NCBI RefSeq assembly: GCF_016462705.1
Contig: NZ_JAEMSS010000002.1
Coordinates: forward strand, 1-57,690
Reading direction: 5' to 3'
DNA from: Nocardioides sp.
GTDB lineage: Bacteria > Actinomycetota > Actinomycetes > Propionibacteriales > Nocardioidaceae
Length of the DNA stretch: 57,690 nucleotides
This document shows positions 49,246 to 56,847 of the stretch, piece after piece (within the stretch, counting starts at the first letter, position 1; every line of letters begins with the position of its first letter). The position numbers and the translations under genes are program-made. The notes under the pieces were generated by a model. It worked only from the letters and a program-made list of their open reading frames with translations. It was not told the origin of the DNA and did not search any database.

Positions 49246-49896
49246 TCAGGCGACCATGTAGCCGGTCGCGCGGACCGGCTGCTGGTAGCCCGCCGGGTTG
49301 GCGTAGCCGTCGAGCAGGACCCGCACCCGCCGGTCACCGAGGTCCAGCACGACCTCGTCGTCCCCCAGCTCGGCGACCTCGCCGCTGACGACGTAGCGCA
49401 TCCCCGAGATCCGGTCGAGCCGGGACCCCGGCGGGCAGCGCTCCAGGTCCTCCGTGGCGCGCAGCACCAGCTCGACCCGCATGACGGCCCGGAAGCGCAC
49501 CATCAGCACGACCATCGCGACCAGGAAGAGGTCGGCCAGCAGGGTGATGACCAGCCCGAGCCTGCTGGTGACCTGGCCCTCGACGGTGAACGCGCCGCCG
49601 TCGTCCGGCAGGACGCGGACGGCGAGCTGCCCGGTCTCGCGCGCCTCGGCGTACGTCGCGGCGTCGACCTCGGCGACCGCGTTCTCGAACGGCTCGCGAC
49701 GCCCGTCTCCCGGCACCGTGAACTCGACGAGCAGGTCGTCGCCCACCTCCCGGGTGTCGGTGACCTCGGCGGCCACGTCAACGCCGGACCGGTCCACCTG
49801 CCACCGCAGGTAGGTGCTGTGCGCCATCGGGAAGTTGACGACGAACGCGACGAAGCCGATGAGCACGATGCTGAGCCAGCGGCGCGCCCCGCTCAC
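49246..49896 (-). CDS. Two-helix membrane protein of unknown function
   Basis: 216 residues from the GTG at 49896, which overlaps the nitroreductase stop (GTGA). First membrane helix WLSIVLIGFVAFVVNFPMA, then an extracytoplasmic beta-rich segment (VDVAAEVTDTREVGDDLLVEF ... VRVLPDDGGAFTVEG) resembling DUF3592, a second helix LVITLLADLFLVAMVVLMV and a cytoplasmic beta domain with GEVAELGDDEVVLDLGDRRVRVLL. Translation is coupled to the nitroreductase, but no functional link is evident. Confidence 0.75.
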   Translation of the reverse strand: MSGARRWLSIVLIGFVAFVVNFPMAHSTYLRWQVDRSGVDVAAEVTDTREVGDDLLVEFTVPGDGRREPFENAVAEVDAATYAEARETGQLAVRVLPDDGGAFTVEGQVTSRLGLVITLLADLFLVAMVVLMVRFRAVMRVELVLRATEDLERCPPGSRLDRISGMRYVVSGEVAELGDDEVVLDLGDRRVRVLLDGYANPAGYQQPVRATGYMVA

Positions 49897-50525
49897 GGCT
49901 CGAGCCCCTGCCACGGCGTTCCCCAGCGGTCGCCGTGCGCCCGTGCCGACAGCGGCACCCGGCGGCGGACCCGCTCGTCCCGCTCGGCGTCCCGGTCGGG
50001 GACGTCGGCCGGGTCGCCCCGGACGCCGACGGCGATGCCGGCCAGCAGCCGGACGTACGCCGGGACGCCGAGCTCGGCGGCGACGGCCTCCTGGTCGAAG
50101 CCGGCGAACTGGTGCGCCTCGAGCCCCATCGCCCGGGCCTGGAGCGTGACGTGCGCGGCCGCCTGGCCGGTGTCGTAGTCGGCGTACCGCGGCTTGTAGC
50201 CGCCCTCGCCCCGCTCGTCGGGTGCGTGCTGCGCGCCCACCACCAGCACGAGGGACGCCCGCGGCACCCAGCGCGCGTTGCCGCGGGAGAGGTGCCGGAC
50301 CAGCACCTCGTGGCTCGGGCTGCCGCGTTCGGCGACCACGAGGTGCGCCGGCTGCGCGTTGCCGCAGCTGGGTGCCCAGCGGGCCGCGGTGAGCAGCCGC
50401 ACGACCTGGTCGCGGTCGAGCACGTGCGAGTCGTCGAAGACACTGGGGCTCCACCGCGTGCGCAGCGGCTCGGCGAGCGTCTCCTGCGCGCCCTGCCCGG
50501 GCAGGTCGGGCCCCGCGTCGGTCAC
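49893..50525 (-). CDS. Nitroreductase-family flavoprotein
   Basis: 210 residues, GTG start. FMN-binding RTRWSPSVFDDSH with RWAPSCGNAQPAHLVV near residue 50, and the second site MGLEAHQFAGFDQEAVAAELG. Reduces nitro-compounds, quinones or flavins with NAD(P)H. A Cys in PSCGNAQP replaces the more usual Ser. Follows the SDR gene by 13 nt and precedes the membrane protein with a 4-nt overlap, so a three-gene leftward run. Confidence 0.9.
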   Translation of the reverse strand: MTDAGPDLPGQGAQETLAEPLRTRWSPSVFDDSHVLDRDQVVRLLTAARWAPSCGNAQPAHLVVAERGSPSHEVLVRHLSRGNARWVPRASLVLVVGAQHAPDERGEGGYKPRYADYDTGQAAAHVTLQARAMGLEAHQFAGFDQEAVAAELGVPAYVRLLAGIAVGVRGDPADVPDRDAERDERVRRRVPLSARAHGDRWGTPWQGLEP

Positions 50526-50538
50526 GGCCGCCAGTGTG

Positions 50539-51513
50539 TCACCAGGTCGCGGGGGTGCTGGTCGTCTCGCTGACCCACAGGAGGAAGCGGCGGACGTCCA
50601 CGGGGTCCGGCCCGCCGCGCCGTCCCATGGTCACCGGGCGCTGCGCCCGGTCGTGCCAGAAGTGCGGCGGCTCAGAGGAGGGGCGTGTGGCGACCAGCCA
50701 CACCGCGGTGTCGGCGCCGTCCTCGGAGTCGCGCAGCACCGGCTTGGTGATCATGTTGAACGTCGGCAGGTGCGTCGCCACTCCGGGCGTCCCCACCCAG
50801 CCCGGGTGCATGGACTCGACCCGCACGTCCTGAGCGGCCAGCCGCCGCGCCCAGGCGTCGGCGATGACCACCTGCATCCGCTTGGTGCGGGCGTAGGCGC
50901 GGACGCCGTTGTAGCCGCCCTTGTCGACGCCACGGGACTCGTAGCCGTCCACGTCCGCGGGGAGCCGGGCGCTGTACATGCCGCCGCTGCTCATCCAGAC
51001 CACGCTCGCGCCTCCCGCCGCGGCCAGCGGGTTGTGCAGCAGCTCGCTCATCACGTGCGGACCGAGCACGTGCACGGCCAGCCCGAGCTCGTGGCCCTGC
51101 GGGCTCTCCTCGCGCTTCTCGGTCATCGTCCCGGCGTTGTGCACGAGTCCGTGCAGCGCGGGCACCCGGCCGGTGAAGTCGGCGGCCCAGCCGCGCACGG
51201 CGTCCAGGTCGCCGACGTCACAGACCTCCTCGACGACCTCGGTCGCCGGCTTGTCGAGCCGCAGCTGCCGGGCGACCTCGGCCAGCTTGTCGCCGTTGCG
51301 GCCCAGGACGTGCACGGAGGCCCCGAGGTCGGCGAACGAGCGGGCCATCGCCTCGCCGATGCCGGAGGTCGCCCCGGTGACCAGCACCCGCTTGCCCGCC
51401 AGCGCCCCCGGCTCCGGGTCGGCCGGCCACCACCGGCGGCGCAGGGCCGAACCGACCTTGCTGTAGCCGAGCACCACGGAGCGGTCGAGCGCACGGTCGA
51501 GGAGTCGCGTCAT
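50539..51513 (-). CDS. Short-chain dehydrogenase/reductase
   Basis: 324 residues from the ATG at 51513. Rossmann GATSGIGEAMA, NAGTM after the central strand, catalytic Ser in MSSGGM and YARTK (YxxxK). The N-terminal ~40 residues (LGYSKVGSALRRRWWPADPEP) and C-terminal PHFWHDRAQRP resemble the dehydrogenase/reductase SDR family member 12 (DHRS12) group. Substrate unknown. Confidence 0.9.
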   Translation of the reverse strand: MTRLLDRALDRSVVLGYSKVGSALRRRWWPADPEPGALAGKRVLVTGATSGIGEAMARSFADLGASVHVLGRNGDKLAEVARQLRLDKPATEVVEEVCDVGDLDAVRGWAADFTGRVPALHGLVHNAGTMTEKREESPQGHELGLAVHVLGPHVMSELLHNPLAAAGGASVVWMSSGGMYSARLPADVDGYESRGVDKGGYNGVRAYARTKRMQVVIADAWARRLAAQDVRVESMHPGWVGTPGVATHLPTFNMITKPVLRDSEDGADTAVWLVATRPSSEPPHFWHDRAQRPVTMGRRGGPDPVDVRRFLLWVSETTSTPATW

Positions 51514-51630
51514 GCCCCCAACAGTGGCCGAGCGTGCCAAGGCCCGCCGCGGGTGGAGCGGTGAGGCAGCGCCCGTTGTGGGCAACGGAACAGGCCCACA
51601 CCCACCGCTTCCCGGTCGCAACCTGGGACG

Positions 51631-51978
51631 ATGGTCGTCGTGGAGCAAGCCCCTACGAAGCGTGCCCGGCACCTGATGGACCCGGCCAACCCGGTCCGGC
51701 AGGTCAACGACCGGTCGCTGACCCGGGTCCAGCGCACCGTGGCCTCGGTCCTGGCCACCACGACGATCCTGCACCTCTCGGCCGGCCTGATCATCGCCGC
51801 GGTGTTCATCGACGACGAGTTCGTCGCGGCCCGGGTGGGCCTCAACCTGATCGCGGGCGCCTTCGCGGTGATCGCCGTCGGCGTCGGCTTCGCGATCCAC
51901 GGTCGCAAGCCGTTGTCACCGTGGCTCCTGCTGGGGCTCGCCGTCGCCGCGATCGGCCTGGCGTTCACGTTCTCCTGA
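51631..51978 (+). CDS. Small three-helix membrane protein
   Basis: 115 residues. A basic N-terminal ~35-residue cytoplasmic part (DPANPVRQVNDRSLTRVQR) and three hydrophobic helices (VLATTTILHLSAGLIIAAVF, LNLIAGAFAVIAVGVGFAI, WLLLGLAVAAIGLAFTF). Start uncertain; GTG codons at 51634-51640 are alternatives. Stands alone between two leftward genes. I do not recognise the family. Confidence 0.65.
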   Translation: MVVVEQAPTKRARHLMDPANPVRQVNDRSLTRVQRTVASVLATTTILHLSAGLIIAAVFIDDEFVAARVGLNLIAGAFAVIAVGVGFAIHGRKPLSPWLLLGLAVAAIGLAFTFS

Positions 51979-52023
51979 CGGCGCCTTGCCGTTGCTGTCG
52001 ATCTCCTGTGAGCCCGACCGTCG

Positions 52024-52665
52024 TCAGTAGGCGGCGCGGAACGTGATGCCCTCGAGGCTCACGAACGCGTTGCTGCCGCCGTTCTGCACGTAGGCCGTGC
52101 CGTTCCTGAAGACGAAGAAGCACGCCGGGACGATGTTGCCGGAGCCGCCAGCGCCGTCGGTCGACAGCACCGTGAACAGCGCGACGCCGACCGGCCGGTA
52201 GCCCTCGGGCAGCGTGAACGCTGTCCCGCGGAGCGTCCCACCCGACATTCCGCCGGAGAGGTGCACGATGCCGAGCGGGTCCTTGTAGAACCGGGCCGGG
52301 TTGTAGGCGAGGCCGTAGTCGTGCCAGCCGTTCTGGAAGGTGATCGGCTGCGGCGCCTCGGGCGCGGCGAGCTGCGGGCTCGGGTAGTGGCCGGTGAGCG
52401 CGCCACCCGCAGCGACGTCGGTGAGGCTGGCGTCGCTTCCCGCAGGGCCGGCGGGACCGACCGGGCCTGGGTTGCCTGCGAGGGCGGTGATCGTCTTCTT
52501 GCTGAGCTTCGCCTTGGTCACCGCTCGGTTCTTGAGCTGGGCGGTGCCGACGCTGTCCTTGGGCAGCACCACCGCGGCATAGCTGGTGCCGACCAGGGCG
52601 ACGACCAACGCCAACAGTGCGACGACCAGGGCCAGCGAGGGGCGATAGCGGGGTGGCATCAGCAT
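52024..52665 (-). CDS. Secreted/anchored protein with short collagen-like segment (copy 3)
   Basis: 213 residues from the ATG with GGAGG 7 nt upstream. N-terminal signal anchor (RPSLALVVALLALVVALVGTSYA), linker LPKDSVGTAQLKNRAVTKAKLSKKTITALAG, short Gly run GNPGPVGPAGPAGSD, then a different beta-rich domain (GYRPVGVALFTVLSTDGAGGSGNI). The linker pattern of repeated DSVGTAQLKN / VTKAKLS is shared in style with 19732-20726, but the C-terminal domain differs. Probably surface-exposed; function unknown. Confidence 0.75.
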   Translation of the reverse strand: MLMPPRYRPSLALVVALLALVVALVGTSYAAVVLPKDSVGTAQLKNRAVTKAKLSKKTITALAGNPGPVGPAGPAGSDASLTDVAAGGALTGHYPSPQLAAPEAPQPITFQNGWHDYGLAYNPARFYKDPLGIVHLSGGMSGGTLRGTAFTLPEGYRPVGVALFTVLSTDGAGGSGNIVPACFFVFRNGTAYVQNGGSNAFVSLEGITFRAAY

Positions 52666-52826
52666 GGCGAAACCTCCATCGGGGTCTCATGCACTGCCGA
52701 GCTGCCGCACGGTGCTGCGCGGTCCCACCACCATCTCGCTCCGCCTGCCAGCCGGGTAGGGGAGGACGTCACGTCCGGGCGGCCCTCGAGTCCCGAGCGA
52801 CGCGGGGATGGGCGAGGCCCGTCCGG

Positions 52827-53840
52827 TCACTCCTCGGACAGGCTGATGAGCACCTTCCCGACCGCGCCGCTCTCGACCGCGTCGTGCGCGGCAGCCGCCT
52901 GCTCCAAGGTGAAGTGGTGCAGGGGGATCCCGGCGGCCTCGCCCACTCGGAGAGCGCCGGCGGCGACCGCCGCCGTGACGTCCTCGGTCGCCGCACGCAG
53001 CAGTGCGGCGTCGAGGGTGTAGAGGATCAGGAACTGGAAGCGCAGGTTCTTCGAGAAGACCGACCGGAGCTGGACCGTCATCTCGTCGCCACCGTTGTTG
53101 GCGTAGATCGCGACCGTGCCGTGCACCTTGGTGACGGCGACGTCGAGGCCGATGTTCTCGGCCGGAGCGACCTCGACGACGAGGTCGACTCCGTCCGGTG
53201 ACACCTCCCGGATCGCCGCTTCTGGCTCGCCGGCCCGGTAGTTCACGACGTGATGGGCGCCGGCGGCCGCCGCGAGCGACGCCTTCTCCTGGCTGCTCAC
53301 GGTCGCCACCACCGTGGCGCCCGACCAGCGGGCCAGCTGGATCGCCGCGTTGCCGACCGCGCCCGCGCCACCCGCCACCAGGACCGTCATCCCGGACATC
53401 GAGCCGGGGCCGAGCCTGGACGGCCCGAGCTCGGCAGAGGTCAGCGCCCGGTGCGCGGTGACGGCGGGCACACCCAGCGACGCGCCGAGGTCGTACGACG
53501 CGTCGTCCGGCAGTGGGATGACCTGCGAGGACGTCTGCACCGTGTAGTCGGCCGCGGTGCCGTACGCCCGGTCGTTCTGGGCCAGCACCAGCCACACGCG
53601 GTCACCGACGGCCAGGCCCTCGACCCCGGGCCCGAGCGCGTCCACCACGCCGGCGCCGTCCTGACCGGGCGTGACCTCGGCGTGGACCAGCGGGCCCTGG
53701 CGACGTTTCCAGTCGGTCGGGTTGACGCCGGCCCGGACCAGGCGCACCCTGACCTCGCCCGGCCCCGGCTCGGGGAGGTCGCGCTCGACCAGCCTCAGGA
53801 CGGAGGAGGGACCGGGCTCGGAGAAGACGACGGCGCGCAT
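52827..53840 (-). CDS. NADPH:quinone reductase-like oxidoreductase (MDR family)
   Basis: 337 residues. Quinone-reductase N-lobe LVRAGVNPTDWKRRQGP, cofactor loop VLVAGGAGAVGNAAIQLARWSGA, C-terminal HHFTLEQAAAAHDAVESGAVGKVLI. No zinc ligands. Monocistronic, with 161 bp between it and the collagen-like gene (52666-52826), in which no feature was recognised. Reduces quinones or enones with NADPH. Confidence 0.92.
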   Translation of the reverse strand: MRAVVFSEPGPSSVLRLVERDLPEPGPGEVRVRLVRAGVNPTDWKRRQGPLVHAEVTPGQDGAGVVDALGPGVEGLAVGDRVWLVLAQNDRAYGTAADYTVQTSSQVIPLPDDASYDLGASLGVPAVTAHRALTSAELGPSRLGPGSMSGMTVLVAGGAGAVGNAAIQLARWSGATVVATVSSQEKASLAAAAGAHHVVNYRAGEPEAAIREVSPDGVDLVVEVAPAENIGLDVAVTKVHGTVAIYANNGGDEMTVQLRSVFSKNLRFQFLILYTLDAALLRAATEDVTAAVAAGALRVGEAAGIPLHHFTLEQAAAAHDAVESGAVGKVLISLSEE

Positions 53841-53922
53841 ACGGCTAGCAAGCCTGGGGGCCGCCCGGCCATTCCCTGGTCGAGATGCTCCGCGTTCTTG
53901 CGCCTGTGGTGAACACCGACGG

Positions 53923-54237
53923 CTACCGCCCGTCCGACACGAGGTCCAAGAACTCCCCGAGGGTCACGTCCGCCTCGAGGTGGTGCCGGAAGTGCGCCCG
54001 CCGGACCACGGCGTACCGGTTCCGTCGGCCGACCTTCTCCTTGATCAGGTAGCCGTGTTCCACCAGGTCGCTCACGATCTGCTGGACGGCCCGTTCGGTG
54101 ATCCCGACGGCCTCGGCGACGTCTCGCGTCCGGAAGCCGGGGTTCTTGGCCAGGCACACGAGCACGTGCCCGTGGTTGGACAGGAACGTCCAGCCGTCCC
54201 GCGTCATACGAAGAAGACTACGTGAGTTCGAGTTCAC
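53923..54237 (-). CDS. Small winged-helix transcriptional regulator
   Basis: 104 residues from the GTG at 54237 (GGAG 5 nt upstream); the ATG at 54207, with no ribosome site, would give a 94-residue core. Helix-turn-helix HGHVLVCLAKNPGFRTRDVAEAVGITERAVQQIVSDLVEHGYL and wing EKVGRRNRYAV; a short C-terminal tail ADVTLGEFLDLV. MarR/ArsR-like without metal Cys. A direct repeat GAACTC-GAACTC lies over the start. Target unknown; possibly the neighbouring quinone reductase. Confidence 0.82.
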   Translation of the reverse strand: MNSNSRSLLRMTRDGWTFLSNHGHVLVCLAKNPGFRTRDVAEAVGITERAVQQIVSDLVEHGYLIKEKVGRRNRYAVVRRAHFRHHLEADVTLGEFLDLVSDGR

Positions 54238-54272
54238 TGTCTCCGGTCGAGCGCGCCGATCGCCTGCCGGGG

Positions 54273-55328
54273 TCAGGGCCTCAGGACCGCGATGCCGCCG
54301 AACTCGTGCAGCTGCCCGTCCTCGACGAACGCGATCAGGTTGCCGTTCTCGAGTGCCAGCTCGAGGAGGTCGTCGATGAGGTCGTGGGACGCCGGGGCGG
54401 TTCCGGTCTCCGCGCGCGGGTGGACGTAGCCGTGCTCGACGACCAGGGTTCCTGGCGTGTAGCCGGCGATGGCGGCCTCGCAGTCGTCGAGTCCGGCGAT
54501 CACTCGTCCGGGCGTGTCGGCTGCCGCCTCGCGGAGGGCGTCGAGGGTCTGCTGCCCGCGCCGGTGCAGGTAGTCCTCGAGGCGCAGTGCGGCGGCGGGG
54601 AAGAGGGTCGCCGGCTCGGCGGCCTCAGCCCCGACGACCTCGCCGGCGAGCCGCTGCAACGACCGGGCACGCCCCTTCAGCTCGGTCACGAGGTCGAGGT
54701 CACCGGCGAGGACCAGCGGGGCCGTATGCTCCGACCTCAACCGCGTCAGCCGGGCATCGACGCGGGCCACGAAGTCGCGCCGCTCCTCGGCCACCGCCTC
54801 CCGCCTGGCGGCCACGCCCGAACCGCCGCCGCTCCTCGGGATCCGCTCCACGGCATCGAGCACCGTGACCCGGTCGGACACCCAGAAAGCCCGGGCGCCG
54901 AACCCGTCCAGGCGGAGGACCAGGTGCGGTGGTGTGCGGTGCAGCGCCCGCAGCAGGTCACGGGTGGCGAACGTCGACTCGACGACGGCCTTCGCGTTGA
55001 CCGGCACCGGCAGGGTCCAGGCTCTCGTCAGGCTGAGGTTGACGAAGAGGCCGAGGCCGCTGTCGGTGCGGGACTCCCTCGCCACGAGCGCCAGGCCCTC
55101 GAGCTCACTCAGGAGCTTGTCGCGACTGGTCACCTGACTGTCCTCCAGCTGCTGCTTGACCTGGTGCAGCAGTCTGCTGAGGAGACCCGCGTCCGCGTCG
55201 AGCATCCGCCGGGACGGTGTGGTGGGCAGCAGCACCGAGATGCACGGGTACCCGCGGGAGACCGTCAGGTGCGCCACGGACCGCGGGTCGACAGCGCTGA
55301 TCGCGGTGCGCGTCGGTGCGGCGGTCAT
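54273..55328 (-). CDS. baeRF-family (bacterial eRF1-like, type 3) protein
   Basis: 351 residues, ATG overlapping the terC stop (ATGA). N-terminal RGYPCISVLLPT, the middle LVLRLDGFGARAFWVSD, RDFVARVDARL and LVLAGDLDLVTEL, and the C-terminal TPGTLVVEHGYVHP ... LIDDLLELALENGNLIAFVEDGQLHEFGGIAVLRP match bacterial homologs of archaeal/eukaryotic release factor 1 (domain 3 resembles L7Ae). No GGQ peptide-release motif is visible. May bind ribosomes in rescue or hibernation. Co-translated with the Mn-linked TerC protein. Confidence 0.82.
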   Translation of the reverse strand: MTAAPTRTAISAVDPRSVAHLTVSRGYPCISVLLPTTPSRRMLDADAGLLSRLLHQVKQQLEDSQVTSRDKLLSELEGLALVARESRTDSGLGLFVNLSLTRAWTLPVPVNAKAVVESTFATRDLLRALHRTPPHLVLRLDGFGARAFWVSDRVTVLDAVERIPRSGGGSGVAARREAVAEERRDFVARVDARLTRLRSEHTAPLVLAGDLDLVTELKGRARSLQRLAGEVVGAEAAEPATLFPAAALRLEDYLHRRGQQTLDALREAAADTPGRVIAGLDDCEAAIAGYTPGTLVVEHGYVHPRAETGTAPASHDLIDDLLELALENGNLIAFVEDGQLHEFGGIAVLRP

Positions 55329-56314
55329 CGGCGACCCGCCGTCGTCGGCTCCAGGCCGTCCTCGGTGTCCGCCTCCGGCTGGTCAGCCGGCTCGGAGACG
55401 GAGGGGCGGCCCCGGGTGCGGTACAGGCTGAGGCCGACCGAGACCGCCAGGGCGAGCGCGATCGCGCTCAGGGAGAGCCAGATCGGGACCTTGTAGACGT
55501 CGAGCAGCAGCATCTTGACGCCGACGAAGACCAGGATCGCGGCCAGGCCCGCCTTGAGGTAGATGAACCGGTCGATCAGGTCGGCGAGCAGGAAGTACAT
55601 GGCTCGCAGCCCGAGGATCGCGAAGGCGTTGCTGGTGAAGACCAGGAACGGCTCCTGGGTCACCGCGAAGATCGCGGGAATGGAGTCGACGGCGAAGATG
55701 ATGTCGGTCGTCTCGACCATGACCAGGACGAAGAACAACGGTGTGGCGACCCACGTGCCGGCCTTCCTCACCCAGAACTTCTGGCCGTGGTACTCCTCGG
55801 TGGAGGGGACGCGTCTCCTGGCCCAGGCCAGGACCTTGTTGCGGGACAGGTCCATCTCGTCGTTGCGATGGGTGAACATCTTCCAGCCCGTGTAGACCAG
55901 GAACGCGCCGAAGATGTAGAGGATCCAGGCGAAGCTGCTGATCAGCACCGAGCCGCCGGCGATGAAGATCGCCCGGAACACCAGGGCACCGAGCACGCCG
56001 TAGAACAGCACCCGGTGCTGGTACTCCCGCGGCACCGCGAAGTAGGTGAAGATCAGCGCGAAGACGAAGACGTTGTCGACGGCCAGCGACTTCTCGATCA
56101 AATAGCCGGCGTAGTACTCGCCGCCGGCCTGGGCGCCGTACGCCCACCAGACGACGCCGCCGAAACCGAGGCCGAGCGCGACCCACACCGCGGACCAGGC
56201 CGCCGCCTCCCGGACACCGACCACGTGGGCGGTGCGATGGGCGAACAGGTCGATCGCGAGCATCGCGAGAATGACGGCCAGGACCGCGGCCCAGGCCCAC
56301 AGGGGGACATCCAT
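55325..56314 (-). CDS. terC: TerC/Alx-family manganese exporter
   Basis: 329 residues from the ATG at 56314 with GGAGG 8 nt upstream; a TTG at 56329 is unlikely. Multi-pass protein with TerC motifs EKSLAVDNVFVFALIF and ETTDIIFAVDSIPAIFAVTQEPFLVFTSNAFAILGLRAMYF, whose acidic residues line the metal path. Alx/TerC proteins export Mn2+ (family knowledge). A yybP-ykoY-type riboswitch in the leader supports manganese control. Downstream baeRF gene overlaps by 4 nt. Confidence 0.94.
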   Translation of the reverse strand: MDVPLWAWAAVLAVILAMLAIDLFAHRTAHVVGVREAAAWSAVWVALGLGFGGVVWWAYGAQAGGEYYAGYLIEKSLAVDNVFVFALIFTYFAVPREYQHRVLFYGVLGALVFRAIFIAGGSVLISSFAWILYIFGAFLVYTGWKMFTHRNDEMDLSRNKVLAWARRRVPSTEEYHGQKFWVRKAGTWVATPLFFVLVMVETTDIIFAVDSIPAIFAVTQEPFLVFTSNAFAILGLRAMYFLLADLIDRFIYLKAGLAAILVFVGVKMLLLDVYKVPIWLSLSAIALALAVSVGLSLYRTRGRPSVSEPADQPEADTEDGLEPTTAGRR

Positions 56315-56321
56315 CGTCGGA

Positions 56322-56358
56322 ACCTCCAACCGGCCCGCGCACGGGCTCCATTGGAGGT
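56322..56358 (-). promoter_or_regulatory. Expression platform: anti-Shine-Dalgarno hairpin of the terC leader
   Basis: The terC ribosome site TTGGAGGT (56329 down to 56322) is exactly complementary to ACCTCCAA (56358 down to 56351), which is also the 3' strand of aptamer helix P1. A GCCCG-tgcg-CGGGC hairpin lies between them. The two pairings exclude each other: without ligand the site is hidden; with Mn2+ P1 forms and translation opens. Confidence 0.7.
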
Positions 56359-56450
56359 CTCCCCCGCCGCGACGAGCTGCGGCCGGTGCTCCGGGTTGGA
56401 ACCGTCCAACCGAACTGACGAAGTCACCGTGGGTGGGGTACTCCCCTCGT
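56351..56450 (-). promoter_or_regulatory. yybP-ykoY-type (manganese) riboswitch
   Basis: In the leftward terC leader: ACGAGGGGAGTA (56450-56439) and, about 70 nt on, GGGGGAGACCTCC (ending near 56353). These are the two conserved loops (GGGGAGUA and GAGACC) of the yybP-ykoY Mn2+ aptamer, closed by P1 GAGG/CCTC. An internal CGTCAG and two GC stems fit the variable arms. Located immediately after the predicted transcript start. Confidence 0.8.
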
Positions 56451-56457
56451 GCGTTCC

Positions 56458-56487
56458 AGTATTCACGAAGAGCGCTTCGTACGTCAA
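56458..56487 (-). promoter_or_regulatory. terC promoter with dyad in the spacer
   Basis: Leftward -35 TTGACG (56487-56482), 18-bp spacer, -10 AATACT (56463-56458), giving a transcript start about 56451, at the riboswitch 5' end. The spacer holds ACGAAG-agcg-CTTCGT (56465-56480), placed where a repressor would block the polymerase. Confidence 0.6.
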
Positions 56488-56527
56488 GTCGCTGACCGGC
56501 GCACGTCGATGCGCTCCGAAAAGGACG

Positions 56528-56555
56528 AGGCCCCGGATCCGAGGACCCGGGGCCT
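56528..56555 (-). terminator. Terminator of tRNA-Leu
   Basis: AGGCCCCGG-N10-CCGGGGCCT, 9-bp perfect arms, starting 10 bp past the tRNA 3' end and followed on the leftward strand by CGTCCTTTT. A typical factor-independent terminator. Confidence 0.85.
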
Positions 56556-56565
56556 GTCGCTCACG

Positions 56566-56649
56566 TGCGCGAGGGGGGAGTTGAACCCCCACGTCCTTTC
56601 GGACACACGGACCTGAACCGTGCGCGTCTGCCTATTCCGCCACTCGCGC
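56566..56649 (-). tRNA. tRNA-Leu (anticodon CAG)
   Basis: 84 nt, leftward. Acceptor GCGCGAG pairs with CTCGCGC, discriminator A at 56566, no encoded CCA. Anticodon stem CACGG/CCGTG with loop TTCAGGT gives CAG (56615-56613), reading CUG, the main Leu codon in this DNA. Long class II variable arm GTCC-GAAA-GGAC and T-arm GGGGG-TTCAACT-CCCCC. Next to fhaA, as in many actinobacteria. Confidence 0.96.
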
Positions 56650-56662
56650 GTGAAGCCAGGCA

Positions 56663-56692
56663 AGGTTAGCCCAGGGCCCGGACGGGCAACAA
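56663..56692 (-). promoter_or_regulatory. Likely promoter of tRNA-Leu
   Basis: Leftward -35 TTGTTG (56692-56687), 18-bp spacer, -10 TAACCT (56668-56663), giving a start about 7 nt before the mature tRNA 5' end at 56649. Confidence 0.5.
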
Positions 56693-56847
56693 AAGACGGC
56701 CGAACCCCCGATCGCCGTGGTCTGCGTCATGCCTGCGGCCACGGGTACAGGGTTGGACGGGCCCGCCCCGATACAGTCGGGACGTTCCCGCCACCGTGCG
56801 GCGCTCAGGCCTGCCATCACCACCACCGACCCGGGGAAGGAGGCGAC

